A DNA stretch of 12,273 nucleotides from Paracoccaceae bacterium (lineage in GTDB: Bacteria > Pseudomonadota > Alphaproteobacteria > Rhodobacterales > Rhodobacteraceae). The position numbers were made by a program, and so were the translations under genes. A model generated the notes under the pieces. The model worked only from the letters and a program-made list of their open reading frames with translations. It was not told where the DNA came from and did not search any database. Each line of letters starts with the position of its first letter. Position 1 is the first letter of the stretch. Shown here in pieces: positions 1 through 7,240 of this stretch. Where the stretch lies: NCBI GenBank assembly GCA_018222665.1, contig JAAEZW010000031.1, positions 1 to 12,273 of the forward strand. The letters are read 5' to 3'.

Positions 1-2
1 CT

Positions 3-98
3 GATGCCCTATCCGAACGCGGCGGACCGGCGACCAGTTATTTGGCAATGTTTGAACATAATCTAGACACGTTATTGACTGCCCTGCAGGGAAACTAA
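3..98 (+). CDS. C-terminal fragment of a probable metal ABC-transporter substrate-binding protein (partial)
   Basis: Only the last 31 codons are inside the window; the frame is open from base 3 to a TAA at 96-98. The fragment contains GPATSYLAMFEHNLDTLLTAL. This resembles the C-terminal helix of cluster-9 (ZnuA/TroA/SitA-type) zinc or manganese binding proteins, which typically end in a Gly-rich turn, then Tyr, then Asn, then a Leu-rich helix. If that is right, the protein would be periplasmic and deliver a divalent metal to an ABC importer encoded upstream. The stop lies 9 bp before trmL, so the two genes may be co-transcribed, although no functional link to tRNA modification is known to me. 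With 31 residues the family call is tentative; that it is the end of a real gene is more secure. Confidence 0.5.
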   Translation, partial: DALSERGGPATSYLAMFEHNLDTLLTALQGN

Positions 99-107
99 TT
101 CTAGCGC

Positions 108-566
108 ATGATGAAAGTTGTCCTTTTTGAACCTGAAATCCCGTTCAATACGGGATCTATCGGTCGCACGTGCGTCGCGCTTGATCTGGAATTGATCCTG
201 ATAAAACCCTACGGATTTTCATTGGACGACAAAACTGTTGCAAGATCAGGAACACGGTATTGGCAGTTCGTGAAGCTTAGCGAATATGACAGCTGGGATG
301 ATTTTATTGAAACACGAAAGCCTGATCACGATGCGTTATTTTTGTTTGAAGAGGACGCAGAGCGAAGCTTTTACGAGCCCAGATATCCTGACGACGCCTA
401 TTTGATATTTGGCAAAGAATCCTCGGGACTACCCAAGGACTTGCGCGCACAGATGCAGGATCGGATGTTCCACGTTCCAATGCGCAATGATCGGGTGAAA
501 TCGCTTAACCTGTCGAATGTTGCCACGGCGGTTGTATATCAGGCCCTACGCGGGACGTATGTTTGA
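108..566 (+). CDS. trmL: tRNA (cytidine(34)-2'-O)-methyltransferase TrmL (SPOUT family)
   Basis: TrmL uses S-adenosylmethionine to methylate the 2'-OH of the wobble nucleotide 34 in certain tRNA-Leu species; it is cytoplasmic and acts as a dimer. The 152-residue product matches the short single-domain SPOUT enzymes (about 155 residues). Visible hallmarks are EPEIPFNTGSIGRTC (8-22), the glycine-rich knot loop FGKESSGLP (101-109) and the C-terminal knot segment PMRNDRVKSLNLSNVATAV (124-142), which builds the trefoil knot and cofactor site. Two ATGs lie in tandem at 108 and 111. The nearest purine-rich stretch (AGGGAA, 88-93) is far upstream, so either ATG is possible and initiation is probably modest or coupled to the upstream gene. 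This is a housekeeping gene and suggests that the left edge of the window is core chromosome. Confidence 0.95.
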   Translation: MMKVVLFEPEIPFNTGSIGRTCVALDLELILIKPYGFSLDDKTVARSGTRYWQFVKLSEYDSWDDFIETRKPDHDALFLFEEDAERSFYEPRYPDDAYLIFGKESSGLPKDLRAQMQDRMFHVPMRNDRVKSLNLSNVATAVVYQALRGTYV

Positions 567-612
567 CCTGTGGACACACTAAATTCTTGACTATGTGGCG
601 ATCTGCATCAAC

Positions 613-627
613 GTTCTAGGGCAGAAC
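613..627. promoter_or_regulatory. Short inverted repeat upstream of the adaptor gene (possible operator)
   Basis: The 78-bp gap between trmL and the adaptor gene contains GTTCT-N5-AGAAC, an exact 5-bp dyad ending 17 bp before the adaptor ATG. Its position fits an operator or a small 5' leader hairpin. No regulator is encoded nearby and no convincing -35/-10 pair accompanies it, so this is only a candidate. Confidence 0.25.
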
Positions 628-644
628 AACAGGTAGATTGACAC

Positions 645-1568
645 ATGTACAAACACTTTGCATTTGCACTTTCGCTCCTCGCCTCTCCCGCGCTGGCAGA
701 GGAGGAATTCAATTCCATCAACCTCGCAGGTACCGTTGTTGCCAACAACAAAACAGGCCTGTCTTATGAGGCGCGCGGATGCATCACATCACTGTCAAGC
801 GATGCGATCAAATCAGGCACAGCAACGGCAGGGCAAATTTTAGTTCAGCTGGATGATCGCGGCGCGAATTTGGCACATAAAACCGCACAAGTGCGCCTAA
901 GTGATTTGACAGCCGCCGTCAGCGAACGCGCGTTCGCGATCACAGTTGCGAATGCAGATGTGGCACGTGTCAGCGAAGAACAAGATTTCGTAAACCGTGA
1001 ATATGACCGCACACGCGTATTGTTCCAACGGGGTCTGGTGAATGAAACCACACTCGACGCGGCAGAGCGGCGCAAATTGGACGCAACCTTTGTTGTGCAG
1101 CGCGCCGAAGAAGCACTTGAACGCGCCAAGGCCGCCAAAGGACGCGCCGAAATCGCGTTAGAGATTGGTGAGCTGGAATTACAAGCACGCGAATTGGACC
1201 TAGAGGCGCTGACATTACGCGCACCCTTTGACGGGGTTTTGTTGAATTTCAACGCCAATATCGGGGATTGTGTTGCACAAGGAAGCCAAGCCGCAGAAAT
1301 CTATGACCCCACAGAAAAAAGTGTAGAGACATTCGTATACGTCGATCAGTTGGTGGATGCAGACAGTGTCGGGGTTGTGGCAGGTAATCCTGTGCAAGTG
1401 GTGCGCACAAACGGACAAATCTGCGAAGGTGTCTTTTCCCTGATCGAGACCGAGGCCAATCTCGAGTCCCAAAACGTAAAGGCCAAAATTGAATTATCAG
1501 AAACATGCGCGCCTGATCTATTTTTGAACGAGGCGGTTGGGATAAAGACGCTGTCTACAGCATCCTAA
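645..1568 (+). CDS. Orphan periplasmic adaptor (HlyD/RND membrane-fusion family)
   Basis: Adaptor proteins link an inner-membrane pump to an outer-membrane channel or regulate the pump. The 307-residue product starts with a Sec signal peptide (1-18, cleavage after ALA, before EEEF). A first lipoyl half follows (about 44-71, ending GQILVQLD), then a long Ala/Glu/Arg-rich alpha-helical hairpin (about 75-188, with a turn near QRGLVNETTLD). The second lipoyl half begins with the family signature LRAPFDGVL (191-199), and a beta-barrel/membrane-proximal region runs from about 225 to 305. The protein is short for an RND adaptor, and no pump or outer-membrane factor follows: the next gene is convergent behind a terminator. 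Four cysteines (46, 209, 260, 288) are unusual for this family and fall in pairs, suggesting disulfides. Substrate and partner are unknown. The start is supported by the signal peptide; the ribosome site (AGGTAG about 8 bp upstream) is weak. Confidence 0.8.
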   Translation: MYKHFAFALSLLASPALAEEEFNSINLAGTVVANNKTGLSYEARGCITSLSSDAIKSGTATAGQILVQLDDRGANLAHKTAQVRLSDLTAAVSERAFAITVANADVARVSEEQDFVNREYDRTRVLFQRGLVNETTLDAAERRKLDATFVVQRAEEALERAKAAKGRAEIALEIGELELQARELDLEALTLRAPFDGVLLNFNANIGDCVAQGSQAAEIYDPTEKSVETFVYVDQLVDADSVGVVAGNPVQVVRTNGQICEGVFSLIETEANLESQNVKAKIELSETCAPDLFLNEAVGIKTLSTAS

Positions 1569-1571
1569 GGA

Positions 1572-1597
1572 AAAGGGCGGCCAATCAGCCGCCCTTT
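1572..1597. terminator. Bidirectional rho-independent terminator between convergent genes
   Basis: A perfect 10-bp stem, AAAGGGCGGC (1572-1581) and GCCGCCCTTT (1588-1597), encloses a 6-base loop. It sits 3 bp after the adaptor stop and 5 bp after the suyB stop on the other strand. Each strand ends the stem in a short T run (CTTTGTGATTT on plus, CCTTTTCC on minus). It would end both the adaptor transcript and the long minus-strand operon. Confidence 0.85.
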
Positions 1598-1602
1598 GTG
1601 AT

Positions 1603-2784
1603 TTACGCAGAACGATACAGTTTCGTCATTGAGAATTCGCGGTGTCCCAATGCTTCGGCTGCTGTGTTGCGTCCGTTTGCTGTGCGGCAGATCATGTCAA
1701 TCAACTCATCACCTGCTTCGTCGATTGTCATTTCACGGCGTAAGATGCCAGACACATCCACATCTACGTGTTCGCTCATGGTGCGCACAGTGCGTGGGTT
1801 TGCCGTGATTTTGATCACTGGAACGATTGGGTTACCCACAACGTTACCCTGACCTGTTGGGAAGGTGTGGATGACCGCACCGCCCGCTGCCATCAATGTT
1901 ACACATTCCGCGGCCGCAGACGAACTGTCCATAAAGTACAAACCGTTGCCTGATTTAGGTGCTTCTGCTGGCTCTAGGATATCAATGTACTGTGACGTAC
2001 GACCGATTTTCTCTAGGTTGCCAAGTGCTTTTTCCTCAATCGTTGTTAGGCCGCCCTCGATGTTACCTTTGGTTGGCTGACTGTCAGATAGGTCATCTGT
2101 TTGGTGCGCAAAGATAACGTCGTCTTGATACGCTTTCCACATTTTGTACCAACGCTCACCAACTTCTTTGTTGATTGCACGTTTTTGACAAATGTGTTCC
2201 GCACCTGTGATTTCAGATGTTTCACCAAAGAATCCTGTGATCCCTTCTGGCAATAATTTGTCGTACATGTTTCCAACAGTTGGGCAGGATCCCAGACCCG
2301 TTGTTGTATCACTTTCACCGCATTTTGTTGACACCCAAAGTTCAGAGATTGAGCATTCTTCACGCTGATACTCTGACGTCATATGAACAAACTCTTTTGC
2401 GGCCCAGCTGGCGGCGCGGATTGTTTCAAAATCGCCGTTTTGTTCGATTGAAAACTCTGCCACTGGCTTACCTGTTGCGCGGATGCCATCGGCGATGCGC
2501 TTGGTCCAACCTGGTTCAATCCCAATCACAACGACTGCAGCCACGTTCGGGTTTGCACCTGTACCGATCATTGTGCGGAAATGCAGTTCCAGATCTTCAC
2601 CAAACTGCAAACGACCATAGGCATGTGGGATCGCCATTGTGCCTTTTACATTGTTCGCAACCGCTTCACAGGCCGCGTTTGAGATATCGTCAACCGGCAG
2701 GATCACCACGTGGTTACGTACGCCAACACGTCCATTTTCGCGACGGAAGGCCTTAACGGTCATATTTGAATACTTAGAAGCCAT
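1603..2784 (-). CDS. suyB: (2R)-sulfolactate sulfo-lyase, large (beta) subunit SuyB
   Basis: SuyB pairs with SuyA to cleave (R)-3-sulfolactate to pyruvate and sulfite (EC 4.4.1.24), the desulfonation step of several sulfonate pathways. The 393-residue protein belongs to the UxaA (altronate/galactarate dehydratase) superfamily C-terminal domain. Visible features are GRVGVRNHV near the N terminus (18-25), [15 protein letters not shown] (154-168) with cysteines 155 and 167 as likely metal ligands by analogy with iron-dependent UxaA enzymes, and [14 protein letters not shown] (184-197). The start ATG at 2784 has a strong ribosome site (AAGGAGAA, complement of 2791-2798) that overlaps the suyA stop, so the two subunits are probably translated in tandem. 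As last gene of the operon it runs into the 1572-1597 terminator. A sugar-acid dehydratase is the alternative by family alone, but the split subunits and the hpsN-type neighbours favour SuyB. Confidence 0.88.
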   Translation of the reverse strand: MASKYSNMTVKAFRRENGRVGVRNHVVILPVDDISNAACEAVANNVKGTMAIPHAYGRLQFGEDLELHFRTMIGTGANPNVAAVVVIGIEPGWTKRIADGIRATGKPVAEFSIEQNGDFETIRAASWAAKEFVHMTSEYQREECSISELWVSTKCGESDTTTGLGSCPTVGNMYDKLLPEGITGFFGETSEITGAEHICQKRAINKEVGERWYKMWKAYQDDVIFAHQTDDLSDSQPTKGNIEGGLTTIEEKALGNLEKIGRTSQYIDILEPAEAPKSGNGLYFMDSSSAAAECVTLMAAGGAVIHTFPTGQGNVVGNPIVPVIKITANPRTVRTMSEHVDVDVSGILRREMTIDEAGDELIDMICRTANGRNTAAEALGHREFSMTKLYRSA

Positions 2785-2796
2785 GAATTCTTCTCC

Positions 2797-3087
2797 TTAC
2801 CAGCGCTTGGTTTTACAGTTGTGTGTGTGAACGTGTCCACCTTTGGGGATATCGGCGATAATTTTGCCGATGTCTTCGCCATATTTCATGGCTGTGTCGC
2901 CCTCTTTCAGATCCTTAAGCGCGATCTTATGGCCAATCGGCACATCCGCGCCAGACGTCAGGCGAAACGTTGAATTATCATGAGTTACACAGCACAGCAT
3001 ATCCGTCCCTGCTGTTAACCCCTCAACAACAACAACACCAACGTTGTCATCGTGTTCATGAACGAGAAGATGGGGAATTTCAGACAT
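2797..3087 (-). CDS. suyA: (2R)-sulfolactate sulfo-lyase, small (alpha) subunit SuyA
   Basis: SuyA is the small partner of SuyB; together they release sulfite from sulfolactate in the cytoplasm. The 96-residue product corresponds to the N-terminal SAF-type domain of UxaA/altronate dehydratase, encoded here as a separate gene as in known SuyAB systems. Key features are DVPIGHKIAL (48-57) and the C-terminal YGEDIGKIIADIPKGGHVHTHN (69-90), whose His-rich GHVHTHN motif is characteristic of the family. The ATG at 3087 has a good ribosome site (GAGGAG, spacing about 7). It starts 10 bp after the zinc dehydrogenase stop and ends 12 bp before suyB, consistent with one polycistronic message. Confidence 0.88.
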   Translation of the reverse strand: MSEIPHLLVHEHDDNVGVVVVEGLTAGTDMLCCVTHDNSTFRLTSGADVPIGHKIALKDLKEGDTAMKYGEDIGKIIADIPKGGHVHTHNCKTKRW

Positions 3088-3097
3088 TTAAGTCTCC

Positions 3098-4090
3098 TCA
3101 ATGGGTTGGTTTCAAAATTATCTTGGGTGCTTTGCTGGTTCCTGAACGGATATCCTGGAAGGCCTGAGCACCATGGGATAGCGGGCGCGTTTCTGTCCAA
3201 CTTAGATCACCAAGTTTGCCATCCATCATGGCCTGGGCAGTATCGCGAAAGTCTTGTGATGTATAGGTGTAGGTTCCTGTAAAGGTGATTTCCTGCAGCG
3301 TCATGCGGCGGATATTTAGTCCACCCAAATCCTGACCTAAACCAATGTGAACAATGATCCCACCGGGGCGCACAGACACGGATGCTTGTTCACGCGTTGC
3401 AACATAACCAACGCCGTCGATCACCACATCATAATCATCTCTTGATGACACCTGCGTGGGGTCAACCACATGCATATCGTAGCACGACGTGATATAGTCA
3501 CGGCGTACTCCGTTTGGTTCAACCAAACTGACATTTTCAATTCCTTGGGCACGCAGCGACAGCGCGGCCCCCATTCCAATCGCACCACCGCCGAATACCA
3601 ATGCGCGGGTGGCATCTGAGCCCGCGGGGTGTGCCTTGGCAACGCGTGCCGCATGCCAACCACAGGCAATCGGTTCGGCCAATGCCGCCTGATCAAAGGT
3701 CAGGCTGTCGTCAATTATCACCAAATTACGTTCTGGAATGGCGATTTTTTGGGCGAACCCCCCCTCTCTGGGTTGCATTGAAATGATTTGGCGGTTGGGG
3801 CACAGGTTATCCTGTCCCGATGTACAGTATCGACATGTTCCGCACGTGACCAAGGGGTTGACTGTAACGCGAGCACCGTCATGTGCGCCGCCTTCGGCAA
3901 CGCCTGCAACCTCATGACCTAAGATGATGGGCGCAGGGCGGCGATCATCGTGTCCCAAATATGCATGCATATCTGATCCACAAATCCCGACGCTTTCGAC
4001 GCGAACGACGCATTCACCTGAACCAGGGTTTGGATCAGTAACCTCGCGCATTTCCAATGTTTCGATGCCTGTGTAAACCAATGCCTTCAT
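3098..4090 (-). CDS. hpsP: Zinc-dependent alcohol dehydrogenase, probable DHPS 2-dehydrogenase (HpsP-like)
   Basis: This is a medium-chain dehydrogenase of 330 residues. In DHPS-degrading bacteria two 2-dehydrogenases interconvert the DHPS enantiomers through the 2-keto sulfonate; this is the likely zinc-type member. Visible features are catalytic-zinc ligands C37 (GICGSD), H59-E60 (GHE) and E138 (AEP), the structural-zinc cysteines C83, C86, C89 and C97, and the Rossmann motif FGGGAIG (165-171). E190 (LVEPN) at the end of strand beta-2 suggests NAD rather than NADP. The frame extends 34 codons upstream to 4192, but MKALVYTG at 4090 is the start: it has a GGAGGG ribosome site (complement of 4102-4107), family-typical N-terminal sequence, and an ATGA overlap with the stop of the SDR gene (translational coupling). 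The letter P is assigned from the N-O-P order of described clusters and is less certain than the enzyme class. Confidence 0.8.
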   Translation of the reverse strand: MKALVYTGIETLEMREVTDPNPGSGECVVRVESVGICGSDMHAYLGHDDRRPAPIILGHEVAGVAEGGAHDGARVTVNPLVTCGTCRYCTSGQDNLCPNRQIISMQPREGGFAQKIAIPERNLVIIDDSLTFDQAALAEPIACGWHAARVAKAHPAGSDATRALVFGGGAIGMGAALSLRAQGIENVSLVEPNGVRRDYITSCYDMHVVDPTQVSSRDDYDVVIDGVGYVATREQASVSVRPGGIIVHIGLGQDLGGLNIRRMTLQEITFTGTYTYTSQDFRDTAQAMMDGKLGDLSWTETRPLSHGAQAFQDIRSGTSKAPKIILKPTH

Positions 4091-4848
4091 TTCGCAGTAA
4101 ACCCTCCGTCTACCATCAATGTTTGTCCCGTGACGTATCCAGAGGCCTCTGAACATAGGAATAGAATGGGACCATCCATATCCTCTGGACATCCATTACG
4201 CCCAATACATGTTTGGGCCGCATTGCGGGCCGCGCGGGCATCATCGTTGAACACAGCTGCGGTCAATTCAGTTGGGAAAAACCCCGGGCCGATGGCATTC
4301 GCCGTAATACCCTGCCCCGACCATGCCTCGGCCATTGCGCGTGTCATCTGTGTCACGGCACCTTTGGTTGCGCCATAGGCGATCCCCCCTGGAAAGGCGC
4401 GAAACGATTGAAGGGACGCAAAATTCACAATCCGCCCCCACGCACGTTCCTGCATCGCAGGGACAAGTTTCTGAGCAAGGAAGAAAGGCGCTGACAAATT
4501 AATCGCCAGCGTCGCGTCCCACCCTTGATCCGTGACATCATCTGCCGCCTCGCGGGTGTTCAAACCCGCAGCGTTGATCAAAATGTCGGGTGCCCCAAAG
4601 GCACCAGAAATTCGAGCGACCGTCGCGTCCAATGAGACACGATCTGCAACATCTGCATCAACACCGACGCATGCGTGACCGATCTCTGCACACAATCCAT
4701 CCAATGCATCCCAACGACGCGCGACGCCAACAACCTTGGCACCTGCGCGTGCCAAGGTCAGCGCAGCGCGCCTCCCCAAACCAGAGGAAGCTCCAGTTAC
4801 ACAGGCAACGCGCCCAGTCAGGTCAAAAAGGGATGCAGGATGATCCAT
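4087..4848 (-). CDS. hpsO: Short-chain dehydrogenase/reductase, probable DHPS 2-dehydrogenase (HpsO-like)
   Basis: This is a classical SDR of 253 residues. By context it would be the partner of the zinc dehydrogenase in interconverting (S)- and (R)-DHPS through the 2-keto form, feeding the (R) form to the HpsN-type enzyme. Motifs are all present: TGASSGLG (18-25), NAAG (92-95), and the catalytic tetrad N117, S145, Y158, K162 (YGATK). The C terminus ends with the usual GQTLMVDGG (241-249). At the end of strand beta-2 the sequence reads GVARRW (41-46), with arginines where NAD-dependent SDRs usually carry Asp, which hints at NADP(H). The ATG lies 1 bp after the hpsN stop with a GGAAGA ribosome site inside the hpsN end; its stop overlaps the next start (ATGA). 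Class certain, substrate inferred from context. Confidence 0.8.
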   Translation of the reverse strand: MDHPASLFDLTGRVACVTGASSGLGRRAALTLARAGAKVVGVARRWDALDGLCAEIGHACVGVDADVADRVSLDATVARISGAFGAPDILINAAGLNTREAADDVTDQGWDATLAINLSAPFFLAQKLVPAMQERAWGRIVNFASLQSFRAFPGGIAYGATKGAVTQMTRAMAEAWSGQGITANAIGPGFFPTELTAAVFNDDARAARNAAQTCIGRNGCPEDMDGPILFLCSEASGYVTGQTLMVDGGFTAK

Positions 4849-4849
4849 G

Positions 4850-6163
4850 CTAGATATCTTCCGCTGGAGTCAGATCAAAGTTTTCGTTTGGAAAATACTT
4901 GCGTAGACGAATGTCGGCGGTCCGCGCATGTCCTTCCATGCCTTCCAAACGGGAAATACGTGCAGTTGTTTCGGCAACAGGTTTTGATCCTTCGCGCGTT
5001 GCACGCTGCCAGGTGACGATTTTCATATACTTATGAATACTTAGCCCGCCCGTATAGCTTGCAGCGCCAGACGTTGGCAAAACGTGGTTCGTGCCAGAGG
5101 CTTTGTCGCCAAAGGCCACCGTTGTTTCTTCACCAAGGAACAGCGAACCATAGCAGCTTAGGCGATCCAACCACCAATCCAAATCTTGGGCCTGTACAGT
5201 CAAATGTTCAGGCGCATAGGCATCTGATGTCGCGGCCATATCTTCGCGCGTGTCGCAGACCATGACTTCTGCGTAATCACGCCATGCGGCGCGCGCGTTG
5301 TCACGGTTCACCTCTGGGAGATCCTCAATCAGGCCTGGAACCAAATCCATAACCTTTTCTGCCAATGCTCGATCATCGGTGACCAGCCAAACAGGTGAGT
5401 TATAGCCATGTTCGGCCTGACCAACCAAATCGGCTGCGACGATGTCAGCATCTGCCGTACCATCCGCCAAAATCAAACTGTCGGTTGGGCCTGCGATCAT
5501 GTCAATGCCAACACGACCAAACAGCATACGTTTTGCCTCTGCTACGAATTGGTTACCAGGACCGACCAAGATATTTGCCTTGGGCAATCCGAATAGGCCG
5601 AATGTCATTGCAGCCACGCCTTGGACACCGCCCATAGCCAAAATTTTATCCGCACCACAAATATGCGCCGCATAAACAATCGCAGGTGCAATACCGACGC
5701 CTGGGCGGGGTGGAGAGCAGGCGACAATATTGTTGCAACCTGCAACCTTGGCCGTTGTCACCGTCATGATCGCACTGGCGATATGGCTATAACGACCGCC
5801 TGGAATATAACAGCCTGCTGCGTTTACAGGGATCGCCTTTTGACCCGCGATAAGGCCTGGCACCACCTCGGTTTCAAAATCTGAAACTGTGGACTTTTGT
5901 GCCTCGGCAAATTTTTTGACGTTGGCATGTGCGAATTCAATATCGCGCTTCATTTTTTCTGGCACCAATTCTGATGCTGCGGCGATGGCTTCATCCGTCA
6001 GGATAATTTCGCCGTCATAATTGTCAAATTTTGCAGCATATTCCAACGCTTTTGCATCGCCACCTGCCTCGATATCATCAAGGATATTGCGTACGATTTC
6101 GCGTGTTTCTGTTGCGTCACTGCGTGAATGCAGCGGTGCCTTTTTAAGATACTCTACGGTCAT
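4850..6163 (-). CDS. hpsN: Sulfopropanediol 3-dehydrogenase HpsN (HisD-like, NAD+)
   Basis: HpsN oxidises (R)-DHPS at C3 in two NAD+-dependent steps to (R)-sulfolactate (EC 1.1.1.308). The 437-residue protein has the histidinol-dehydrogenase fold. Zinc ligands correspond to Q249 and H252 (GQAEHG), D353 (FGDKASGTNH) and H412 (EGMEGHARTAD); the catalytic pair is E319-H320 (YAPEHL). Substrate-facing segments differ from biosynthetic HisD as I recall it: AGPTDS (224-229) instead of the usual AGPSEV, VLPTSG instead of VLPTYG, and an Arg two residues after the last zinc His. Together with neighbours that are all sulfonate-catabolic and the absence of other his genes, this supports HpsN over histidinol dehydrogenase. 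The start at 6163 has a short GGAA ribosome site and lies 21 bp after the TerC-family gene. Confidence 0.88.
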   Translation of the reverse strand: MTVEYLKKAPLHSRSDATETREIVRNILDDIEAGGDAKALEYAAKFDNYDGEIILTDEAIAAASELVPEKMKRDIEFAHANVKKFAEAQKSTVSDFETEVVPGLIAGQKAIPVNAAGCYIPGGRYSHIASAIMTVTTAKVAGCNNIVACSPPRPGVGIAPAIVYAAHICGADKILAMGGVQGVAAMTFGLFGLPKANILVGPGNQFVAEAKRMLFGRVGIDMIAGPTDSLILADGTADADIVAADLVGQAEHGYNSPVWLVTDDRALAEKVMDLVPGLIEDLPEVNRDNARAAWRDYAEVMVCDTREDMAATSDAYAPEHLTVQAQDLDWWLDRLSCYGSLFLGEETTVAFGDKASGTNHVLPTSGAASYTGGLSIHKYMKIVTWQRATREGSKPVAETTARISRLEGMEGHARTADIRLRKYFPNENFDLTPAEDI

Positions 6164-6184
6164 TACTATGTTCCTGCCGCCGCA

Positions 6185-7231
6185 TCAGGATGCGGCATTT
6201 GCTTTGTTATGTTGAATAGATTTGTAGAAGGCCAAACCGATCAGAACGATACCGATCCCACCGGTCAAAATTTCAGGAACGTGAAAGAGCGATTGTAAGA
6301 ACATGATAATAGACAGCGCAAAGATTGAATAAAACGCCCCATGTTCCAGATACAAAAACTCTGCCAGTGTCCCCCGTTCAACCAACATGATTGTCATTGA
6401 ACGCACGTACATCGCCCCGATCCCAAGACCGATCGCGATCAAAAGAATGTTGGCGGTCAGCGCAAAGGCCCCAATCACCCCATCAAATGAGAAGCTTGCA
6501 TCAAGCACCTCAAGATACAAAAACGCACCCAACCCGCCGCGTGCACCCATGGCAGCAGTGTTGCTGGCGATGTTGTCCAAATACGCGCCTAACCCATCCA
6601 CCAACATGAACACCAACAGCCCCATGATGGCTGACATCAAAAAGGCGGCATGTTTGTATTCAGGCAAGAATTGGCAAATCGTGATGATGATGATCAAGAC
6701 GAATGCAATTTCAAAGCCACGTATTGAACCAACCCGACGCAGGCGAGTTTCCAATCCAACAATCCAGTCCACTGATTTATCTTCATCAATGAAAAATTTC
6801 AGCGCGACCATCATCAGGAAAGTCCCACCAAAGGCGGAGATCGGACCGTGTGCTTCGCCGATGATGCGGGAATATTCGTCCGGATCAGACAGCGCCAAGT
6901 GCATCGCAGCAAAGGGATTGATCCATGCGAAAATCGCGACAATCGCCAAGGGAAAGACAATGCGCATGCCGAAAACGGCGATCAATATGCCCCATGTCAA
7001 AAACCGACGCTGCCAAACGGGCGTCATTTCCTCAAGCTTGTTTGCATTCACGATTGCATTGTCAAACGACAATGCAATTTCCAATGCCGCCAAGATCGCG
7101 CCCACGAAGAGAAAGCTGAGCATGCCCCCATATGTCCCCGTGGTCGCCCAACCAAGCCATCCAGATAGCCCAAGACCGACAACAGTGACGATCAGGGGCC
7201 ATTTTTGGTAGGATAAAGTGGATCTTGCCAT
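6185..7231 (-). CDS. TerC-family / DUF475 integral membrane protein, possible exporter
   Basis: This is a polytopic inner-membrane protein of 348 residues with about nine hydrophobic segments (roughly 11-29, 35-55, 79-104, 132-148, 172-190, 195-215, 255-277, 299-317, 321-337). The pair of motifs LEIALSFDNAIVNA (50-63) and YLEVLDASFSFDGVIGAFAL (239-258) is the internally repeated acidic signature of the TerC/LysE-type fold, each with membrane-embedded Glu and Asp. TerC relatives have been linked to tellurite resistance and manganese export; DUF475 members have no established substrate. The gene lies 9 bp after the TRAP permease and 21 bp before hpsN, using a GGAGG site formed by the last permease codons, so it is co-expressed with DHPS uptake and catabolism. 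Export of sulfite or of a metal is possible; neither is shown by sequence. Family call strong, function unknown. Confidence 0.85.
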   Translation of the reverse strand: MARSTLSYQKWPLIVTVVGLGLSGWLGWATTGTYGGMLSFLFVGAILAALEIALSFDNAIVNANKLEEMTPVWQRRFLTWGILIAVFGMRIVFPLAIVAIFAWINPFAAMHLALSDPDEYSRIIGEAHGPISAFGGTFLMMVALKFFIDEDKSVDWIVGLETRLRRVGSIRGFEIAFVLIIIITICQFLPEYKHAAFLMSAIMGLLVFMLVDGLGAYLDNIASNTAAMGARGGLGAFLYLEVLDASFSFDGVIGAFALTANILLIAIGLGIGAMYVRSMTIMLVERGTLAEFLYLEHGAFYSIFALSIIMFLQSLFHVPEILTGGIGIVLIGLAFYKSIQHNKANAAS

Positions 7232-7240
7232 ATTGCGCTC

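Noticed and set aside
587..615. TTGACT followed at 17 bp by AACGTT as a promoter for the adaptor gene
   Set aside because: The -35 is good but the -10 does not resemble the consensus; shifting the spacing to reach TTCTAG gives too long a spacer. Not supported enough to list.
613..627. LexA (SOS) box near the adaptor gene
   Set aside because: The alphaproteobacterial LexA site is a direct repeat of GTTC; here the second arm is inverted (AGAAC), so it does not match.
1603..3087. Annotation as altronate/galactarate dehydratase (UxaA/GarD)
   Set aside because: The superfamily is the same, but the two-gene split, and the position after DHPS dehydrogenases with no uronate genes, fit sulfolactate sulfo-lyase.
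4091..4192. A 34-codon N-terminal extension of the zinc dehydrogenase
   Set aside because: It overlaps the SDR gene in another frame and does not look like a dehydrogenase N terminus. The ATG at 4090 has a good ribosome site and the usual MKALVY beginning.
4850..6163. Annotation as histidinol dehydrogenase (HisD, histidine biosynthesis)
   Set aside because: The fold is shared, but there are no other his genes, the neighbours are SuyAB, TRAP and alcohol dehydrogenases, and the substrate-pocket segments differ from HisD. HpsN explains the context better.
6387..7211. A 274-codon open frame on the plus strand
   Set aside because: It is antisense to the TerC/DUF475 gene. Its translation is Lys/Pro/Arg-rich low-complexity sequence with no recognisable motif, as expected for the complement of a hydrophobic membrane protein gene.
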